Below are positions 58,777 through 64,000 of a DNA stretch of 64,000 bases, piece after piece (position 1 is the stretch's first letter; every line of letters begins with the position of its first letter). This DNA is from Amaranthus tricolor (taxonomy: Eukaryota; Streptophyta; Magnoliopsida; Caryophyllales; Amaranthaceae), in NCBI RefSeq assembly GCF_026212465.1, contig NC_080060.1:17246797-17310796 (forward strand). Reading direction: 5' to 3'. The position numbers were made by a program, and so were the translations under genes. A model generated the notes under the pieces. It did not search any database and had not been told where the DNA came from. It saw only the letters and a list, made by a program, of their open reading frames with translations.

Positions 58777-60094
58777 TGCTAATAGATGATCGAATGCAAC
58801 AAGAGGGGGGGGTGAATTGTTGTGTTGTTAGTTTAAGATTTTTTGCTCAACTTTTTGCGGAATTGTATCAAGTAAAGAACAAAACTTAAACTTAAAAACG
58901 AAAAGAAAAATAATAAAAGGAGACAAGAATTTTACATGGAAACCTTCTTGGCCTAATAAGAAGGAAAAACCACGACCCCCCGGGATTTCAAAATTCTCAC
59001 TATGTTTAGGCAATTAGTTACAATTACACAAAACAATGTTTGCTTCACTTGAAGCTTCTCAATTCTCTAAATGCTTTACTCAAAGCTTCTCTACTTAGGC
59101 CCACTTCTCTTCTCTTCTCTTCTCTTCTTCTCTTTCTCTTCTCACGTTTCTATTCTCTATTCCCTTAGACTTCCCACAAGTCTAATTACAACAAAACACT
59201 CAATTACCCTTTACAAGGCCATTTCTCTTCTCTATTCCCTTAGACTTCCCACAAGTCTAATTACAACAAATCACACATCAACCCTTACAAGGCCATTTCT
59301 CAAGAGGATAAGAATTAAAATAATTACTTAAGAAAAATATAATAAATTAATTGGCATTGGAAAACTGAAAATATTTTTCTTAAGATGATCTCCCTTTAAT
59401 GGACACTCTTGAATCCTAAAAGGATTAATTTTTGATTCGAGCAAAGTCCCTTCTATTTATAGAGGGAACAGCCAGCAGTTACCATAAGCATAACGTCCAC
59501 TATCTCACACATACCTCCACTACCCCCACGTTCTCAAAACAAAAGGTGGTGGAATTATGAAAGTGTCCGGCTGTTATTTGCTCAAGGAAAAATCAGTTTC
59601 CTTAATGCTAAAAATAGCATAGGAGTTTAAAACATAAGATCCTAAAAAATAGGAGATCTAAATCTAATCAAGAAAAAGTCTTGGGCTATTTTTAGAAAAC
59701 CTAAAAATAGATTTGCCAATTAACTTACTAATTAATTTAAGCAATTAAATTAATTCTAAACCATTACATCAACTTAAAAACAGAAAATAATTAATTCGCA
59801 ATTTTTCAGTCGATGCTATTCTTCAGACCTGCTACGTAGGAACAGTGTACTGTCTCCAGCTTCAACTTCAGTCAGAATGTTCATTTTAGGAACAGTAGAC
59901 TGTACGTCTACTTTGAACATTATAAAACTTATCTAACATCTTGGACATATTAAGACATGTACATCTTCCACGAACCAAGTCATAGGCTTCATCAACGATT
60001 CAAATTAAATCGGATATATACCTACAAAACAATCTCTAAAAATATGTTTGTTTATTAAAAGTGAAGTCATCATCAAAACCTTAAGAGGCCAACA
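58777..60094 (-). repeat. 3' LTR of element 2
   Basis: Starts TGCTAATAGATGATCGAATG (element 1: TGTTGAAATAC...GATGATCGAATG) and ends GGCCAACA. It has an 8-G run at 58805, an internal tandem duplication of the CTATTCCCTTAGACTTCCCA segment (near 59155-59290), and a TATA box on the minus strand at 59453-59462. Confidence 0.85.
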
Positions 60095-60110
60095 AATTCC
60101 CCCTTTTTGA
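60095..60110 (-). promoter_or_regulatory. Polypurine tract of element 2
   Basis: The minus strand reads AAAAAGGGGGAATT next to the LTR, as in element 1; a second tract, AAAAGGGGGAAG, lies at 60449-60460. Confidence 0.85.
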
Positions 60111-60741
60111 TGATGGCAAACTTTATAAACAAACTTCAGTAAAATAGAGTAAAACAAAATTCTTAGAGCATACTAGAGATTAAAGCAACTCTAAATAACT
60201 TAGCAAATCAACTTGTTAAAATATAATTTACCAAGCATTCACAATAAAACAATTTACTCCATGAACAAATTCACAAAGACAAATACAAATATCAAAAAGC
60301 ATACAAATATCAAAAAGCTTAGCAACACAGATGATCACTAACTAAACTAGCATAAACACAACATCATAATATCATTCATAAGAATCAATATAAATCAACC
60401 AAGATATGTAACTGTGTATTCACTTCTCCTCTTAAGTTTGTGCATAATCTTCCCCCTTTTGTCATCAATCAAAAAGAATTGGAAGTTATCAAATCTCAGC
60501 ACAAACCATATAGATTTGTTAGTGATGAAAACAACAAACAACAATAATAAAAGCAAGTGCTATGAACACTGATTAAACCTGCATAGAGTTAATTGTCACA
60601 GACCATAAAAAATAAAAACAAAGAAAAGTAGCAATTGTTCAAAGTTACAACAACCATGTACCCCAGATGGTACAAGGCAAAAAGAAAAATTGTTTATTAA
60701 GTAATACAGCCAACAAATTTTTAAATTTTTGAGCAGAGGGA

Positions 60742-62526
60742 TCAAGGGTCAGTCTCTTCTTCATCAATGTACTCAGTCTGCACCTCCACTGTGTCCAGCT
60801 TGGCACCAAGGCGTTGTTCCATTTGGTTTAGCTGATCCACAATAGAAGCAAGCGAGACACGAGTTTCATCCTGAAATGCAATGAATTGAGACTGTAGATC
60901 AAGGAGCTTGGAGAGAATGGAATGTAAGGAAACTGCAGGAACAGAGTCAAAGTTAGTACAGCCAATATTGGGTGAAGTGTGTGATTGTGGTGGTGGTGTA
61001 CATGAGATAGGTGATGGTGGTGGTGATGGAATTTGATGTGGTGGTGAATTGGCTGGCTTGGGAGAGGTAGGTTCATCAGATGTTGGCTCAGGGATGGTGT
61101 CAGATGGTGTTTCATCAACCAAAGTAGCCTTGCGTTTCGAGGTCAACCTCCTACTCTTCCTTTGCATTGACTTAGCCTTTTTCCTCATAGCCAACACAAT
61201 CTCTTCATCATTGGAATCACTGCAGAGATTGTGAGGAACATTTTCATCCAAGGCTTCCTTTTTCTTTTCCTTTTCCCCCTTACTTGCAGCTCCATCCTGT
61301 TCCTCTTTCTCAGATTTTTTAGTATTTTCAGAGGGAACAGGATCTTGTTCCTTTTCTTCCTCATTCTCCTTGTCCTCCTTTTTCTCCTCTTCCTCCTTTT
61401 CCTCCTTTTCTTCTTCAACCTCTTCAGCCCCTTCTTCTTCAGATTTAACTTCTACAACCTCCTCATGCATCAATACTCCCTCATCATTCAATTTTAAACG
61501 CAAATTTTGTAAACATTTAGCACCAATTTTCATATTGGGACCCATTGGGAACTCCAACCCTTCCAATGGGACCTCAAACTTCCTAAAAATCCATGTTAAC
61601 AACCCTCCATAACCAATGAAACTTTTCTTTTCAATGCAGTCTGATAAATGAGAGATCATCAACGAAGGAAAATTTATTTTAATATGTTTTTCCATGCAGT
61701 AAATCAAGGTGGCATCACGCAAACTCACTTGACTACGTTTTGAGTTTCGTGGTAAGATAAATCTGCGAGCAACATTGTACAACAATTTATGCATAGGGGA
61801 CAGAACATTGTGATTGATCTTCCCCTTTTGATCAACTCCTAAAAATTTTAAAATTGTTCGTTCATTAATGCCTGAAAATGCAATCTTTGACCCAATATGA
61901 TATGTATCGAAACCAACATTGGGAACATTAAACCATTCCCCTAATAAAGCGATGTTAAATTCAATTTTAACAGTTTTAACAACACTAGAACACATACCGC
62001 CATCATTAGAGAAATTTACAATAAATTCTCTTATTAGGTTTGGAAAAATCGAATTGCAACTGTAGTTTGACATCAATGATTCCCATTCTTGAAACTTTAA
62101 AATGTCATGCAATCTAGGAAAGTTAGTAGAATCATACCAATATTTGTCCAACCCGAACCCTACAGTCATCTCCTTTGAAACTTCTTCTGCGCTGTTTGGA
62201 TCAACATGCTTCGATCGCTTAACTACTCTAGAAGATGAACCACCTGTTGACATTTTTCTTTTGGTACTAGTGGGTTCAGTGGAGTGTTTTGGTGATTCTT
62301 GTGTGGTTTCAGTTGGTGTGGGTGGTGCATCCTGCAGTAATGGTGGTGGAAGAACTACTCTTAGTGGTTTTGGTTGATCGGGCATACAGGATTTGGGAGT
62401 TTTCTTGCCTGATTTAGAGGATTTGGGGGTTTTCATTTTTGAATTTTTTGAAGGTTTTGAGCGAGAAGGAAGGACGGTTTCTTGGGGGATTGAGAGAAGG
62501 TTTGGGAAGGTAATGGGTAATGACAT
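60742..62526 (-). CDS. Extra ORF between pol and 3' LTR ('envelope-like'/plant transposon protein), intact
   Basis: 594 open codons. Met31 (62436) is the better start, since it is the one conserved in element 1. Layout: residues 1-110 basic and Pro/Ser-rich; about 118-345 a compact conserved domain (DKYWYDSTNFP, LLGEWFNVPNVGFDTY, MHKLLYNVARRFILPRNSKR, YGGLLTWIFRKF, EFPMGPNMKIGAKCL); 355-425 extremely Glu/Lys-rich; 448-468 a Lys/Arg cluster like a nuclear signal; 480-520 Pro-rich; 533-585 a likely coiled coil (ILSKLLDLQSQF to DQLNQMEQRLGAKLD). No signal peptide, membrane helix or envelope-type Cys pattern. It resembles the 'putative plant transposon protein' family. Function unknown; a nuclear or chromatin-directed role is only inference. 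Confidence 0.85.
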   Translation of the reverse strand: MSLPITFPNLLSIPQETVLPSRSKPSKNSKMKTPKSSKSGKKTPKSCMPDQPKPLRVVLPPPLLQDAPPTPTETTQESPKHSTEPTSTKRKMSTGGSSSRVVKRSKHVDPNSAEEVSKEMTVGFGLDKYWYDSTNFPRLHDILKFQEWESLMSNYSCNSIFPNLIREFIVNFSNDGGMCSSVVKTVKIEFNIALLGEWFNVPNVGFDTYHIGSKIAFSGINERTILKFLGVDQKGKINHNVLSPMHKLLYNVARRFILPRNSKRSQVSLRDATLIYCMEKHIKINFPSLMISHLSDCIEKKSFIGYGGLLTWIFRKFEVPLEGLEFPMGPNMKIGAKCLQNLRLKLNDEGVLMHEEVVEVKSEEEGAEEVEEEKEEKEEEEKKEDKENEEEKEQDPVPSENTKKSEKEEQDGAASKGEKEKKKEALDENVPHNLCSDSNDEEIVLAMRKKAKSMQRKSRRLTSKRKATLVDETPSDTIPEPTSDEPTSPKPANSPPHQIPSPPPSPISCTPPPQSHTSPNIGCTNFDSVPAVSLHSILSKLLDLQSQFIAFQDETRVSLASIVDQLNQMEQRLGAKLDTVEVQTEYIDEEETDP

Positions 62527-62954
62527 GAAGCAGGGGTTTTTAAATGATTGAAGTGACGGTTACTCCTCCAAGTCCCATCTCTTTATTGCCTTTGCATTAC
62601 TTGAGTGAAGAAGAATCGTTTTCCCAAAACTCTCAATTCCATCTCTTTATTGGCCGTACAAAAAAAATGTGAAATATGAATAAAATATGAAATAAGAAAT
62701 TTAAAAAAAATTAATTATGATTTTATGAAATATTAACAATATATTATGATATTATGAAATATTATGAAGAAAATAATGAACATATTGCTTTGGTCTGATT
62801 GAATTAACATGCAAACGTAAAAACATTCATAGTACTAACTTTATTACGTGTTTACCTGATCCATGCAATAATTGATTTTCAATCAAGATTTTGAGATTGA
62901 TTCCTGACCTTTTCATTTTCATGATGCTTCAATGGGAAATATATGCAACTAACT
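62527..62954. other. Spacer between pol and extra ORF, element 2
   Basis: Non-coding and AT-rich, with repeated ATTATGAAATATTA units. The part from 62780 to 62930 is well conserved with element 1 (CATATTGCTTTGGTCTGAT, TTACGTGTTTACCTGATCC), more than expected for a free spacer. Confidence 0.6.
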
Positions 62955-64000
62955 TTAGTGGAGCTTGATCATACCAAGTTCCAATCTCATCTTTTCATAT
63001 TGTTCCCTAGGAAGTGGTTTGGTCAGAATATCTGCAACTTGTTCATTTGTGTTAACATGCTTCAGTACAATATTTTTGTGTTCTACGTTATCCTTAAGAA
63101 AATGATGTCTAATATGTATATGTTTAGCACGTGAATGATGCACTGGATCTTTAGATATACATATGGCACTAGTATTATCACAATAAATAGGAATGCATTC
63201 AACTTTAATACCAAAATCTCTAAGTTGCTGTTTTATCCAAAGCATTTGGGAACAGCAAGCTGCTGCTGCTACGTATTCAGCTTCTGCAGTGGATAATGCA
63301 ACTGTATTTTGTTTCTTGGAACTCCATGAAACTAAACATGAGCCAAGATATTGTACCATACCTGATGTACTTTTTCTATTAACAAGATCACCTGCATAAT
63401 CTGCATCACTAAAACCTTTTAAATCATAAACATCACTTTTAGGATAAAATAGGGACAAGTCGTCTGTTCCCTTCAAATATCTCAAAATTCTCTTTACTGC
63501 CGTGAGATGTGATTCTTTAGGACTTGATTGAAATCTAGCACATAAACCAACACTAAAAGAAATATCAGGTCTACTTGCAGTTAGATACAATAAAGAACCT
63601 ATCATGCCTCTATACATTGTTTGATCTACGTTAGTTCCATTTAGGTCTTCATCTAGTCTAACATTGGTAGCCATAGGTATATGATTGGTTTTTGCATTAT
63701 TTAGTCCATATTTCTTAAGAAGTTCTTTGATGTATTTTTGTTGATGAATAAAGATACCATTTTCAGTTTGTTTAATTTGCAAACCAAGAAAGAAATTTAA
63801 TTCTCCCATCATGCTCATTTCAAATTCTGTACCCATAAGGTTAGCAAATTCTTTACATAACAGATCATTAGTAGCACCAAAAATAATGTCATCAACATAA
63901 ATTTGAACAACCAAAATATTAGAACCTTTATTCTTAAAGAACAAGGTTTTGTCGATTTTTCCTCTTACAAAGTTATTTTGAATCAAAAACTTTGAAAGTC
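62955..64000 (-). CDS. Pol of element 2, C-terminal part (RT and RNase H), partial
   Basis: Open from the window edge to the stop at 62955. It shows the RT active site IYVDDIIFGATN, FFLGLQIKQ, the RT-RNase H connection GSLLYLTASRPDISFSVG and the RNase H motifs FSDADYAGD and STAEAEYVAAAACCSQ, ending LGMIKLH. RT copies element RNA in the particle; RNase H removes it. Unlike element 1 there is no stop or shift here, so this copy may be younger or still coding. Confidence 0.93.
   Translation of the reverse strand, partial: LSKFLIQNNFVRGKIDKTLFFKNKGSNILVVQIYVDDIIFGATNDLLCKEFANLMGTEFEMSMMGELNFFLGLQIKQTENGIFIHQQKYIKELLKKYGLNNAKTNHIPMATNVRLDEDLNGTNVDQTMYRGMIGSLLYLTASRPDISFSVGLCARFQSSPKESHLTAVKRILRYLKGTDDLSLFYPKSDVYDLKGFSDADYAGDLVNRKSTSGMVQYLGSCLVSWSSKKQNTVALSTAEAEYVAAAACCSQMLWIKQQLRDFGIKVECIPIYCDNTSAICISKDPVHHSRAKHIHIRHHFLKDNVEHKNIVLKHVNTNEQVADILTKPLPREQYEKMRLELGMIKLH

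Larger units (their letters stand above)
58777..64000 (-). mobile_element. Sirevirus-like copia retrotransposon, element 2 (3' part; runs off window)
   Basis: Same layout and orientation as element 1: 3' LTR 58777-60094, PPT, internal PPT, extra ORF, spacer, RNase H and RT. It belongs to a related but distinct subfamily; its LTR is longer (1318 bp) and visibly diverged. The coding parts inside the window are free of stops, unlike element 1. Its gag, PBS and 5' LTR lie beyond 64000. Confidence 0.92.

Overview
This window is plant nuclear DNA. It has spliced multi-exon genes (PPR, WD40, SINA-type E3 ligase, RING/PHD protein), a plant voltage-gated proton channel family, L1-type LINE, Ty1/copia (Sirevirus-like) LTR retrotransposons, a hAT element and Stowaway-like elements. 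The short inverted repeats built around GAGACGGTCTC and the TCGAGC-rich repeats remind me of Caryophyllales (beet/spinach relatives), but that is memory-based and of low confidence. No tRNA, rRNA or CRISPR array was seen.

Layout. 1-5513 and 21830-27337 are near-identical copies of one block: PPR pseudogene fragments, a 5'-truncated LINE tail, a PPR pseudogene, a broken proton-channel (Hv1-like) gene and an LTR-like repeat. Between them (5774-21106) sits a decayed L1-type LINE, itself split by a Sirevirus-like copia element (6105-16671) with matching TAACC target duplications, an initiator-Met tRNA primer site and two ~1.16-kb LTRs. Inside each large block a ~1.41-kb unit is tandemly repeated. 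From 27338 a third, shorter PPR + Hv1 copy follows and is cut off by a long AT/AC microsatellite. 29.5-35.8 kb is repeat-rich intergenic DNA, including a hAT-type element with a perfect 8-bp target duplication (GGCCCAGG).

35.8-54.7 kb carries remnants of ordinary genes with their introns still in place: a WD40 gene (C2A9.03-like), a SINAT-type E3 ligase gene and a large At4g10930-like RING/PHD gene on the minus strand. All three carry stops, frameshifts or missing exons. The only intact cellular reading frame I could find is a 482-aa PPR protein (35986-37434), and it lies inside the first coding exon of the WD40 pseudogene. Downstream are an LTR-like repeat, a ~2.1-kb Stowaway/mariner-like element, and the 3' part of a second, better preserved Sirevirus-like element (58777 to the window end) with an intact 594-codon ORF between pol and the 3' LTR.

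Taken together, the window looks like a low-constraint or poorly recombining region built by nested insertion, segmental tandem duplication and gene decay. The least explained items are the protein carried between pol and the 3' LTR in both Sirevirus copies, the PPR gene captured inside a WD40 gene, and the filler-bearing PPR/LINE junction that has been re-amplified.
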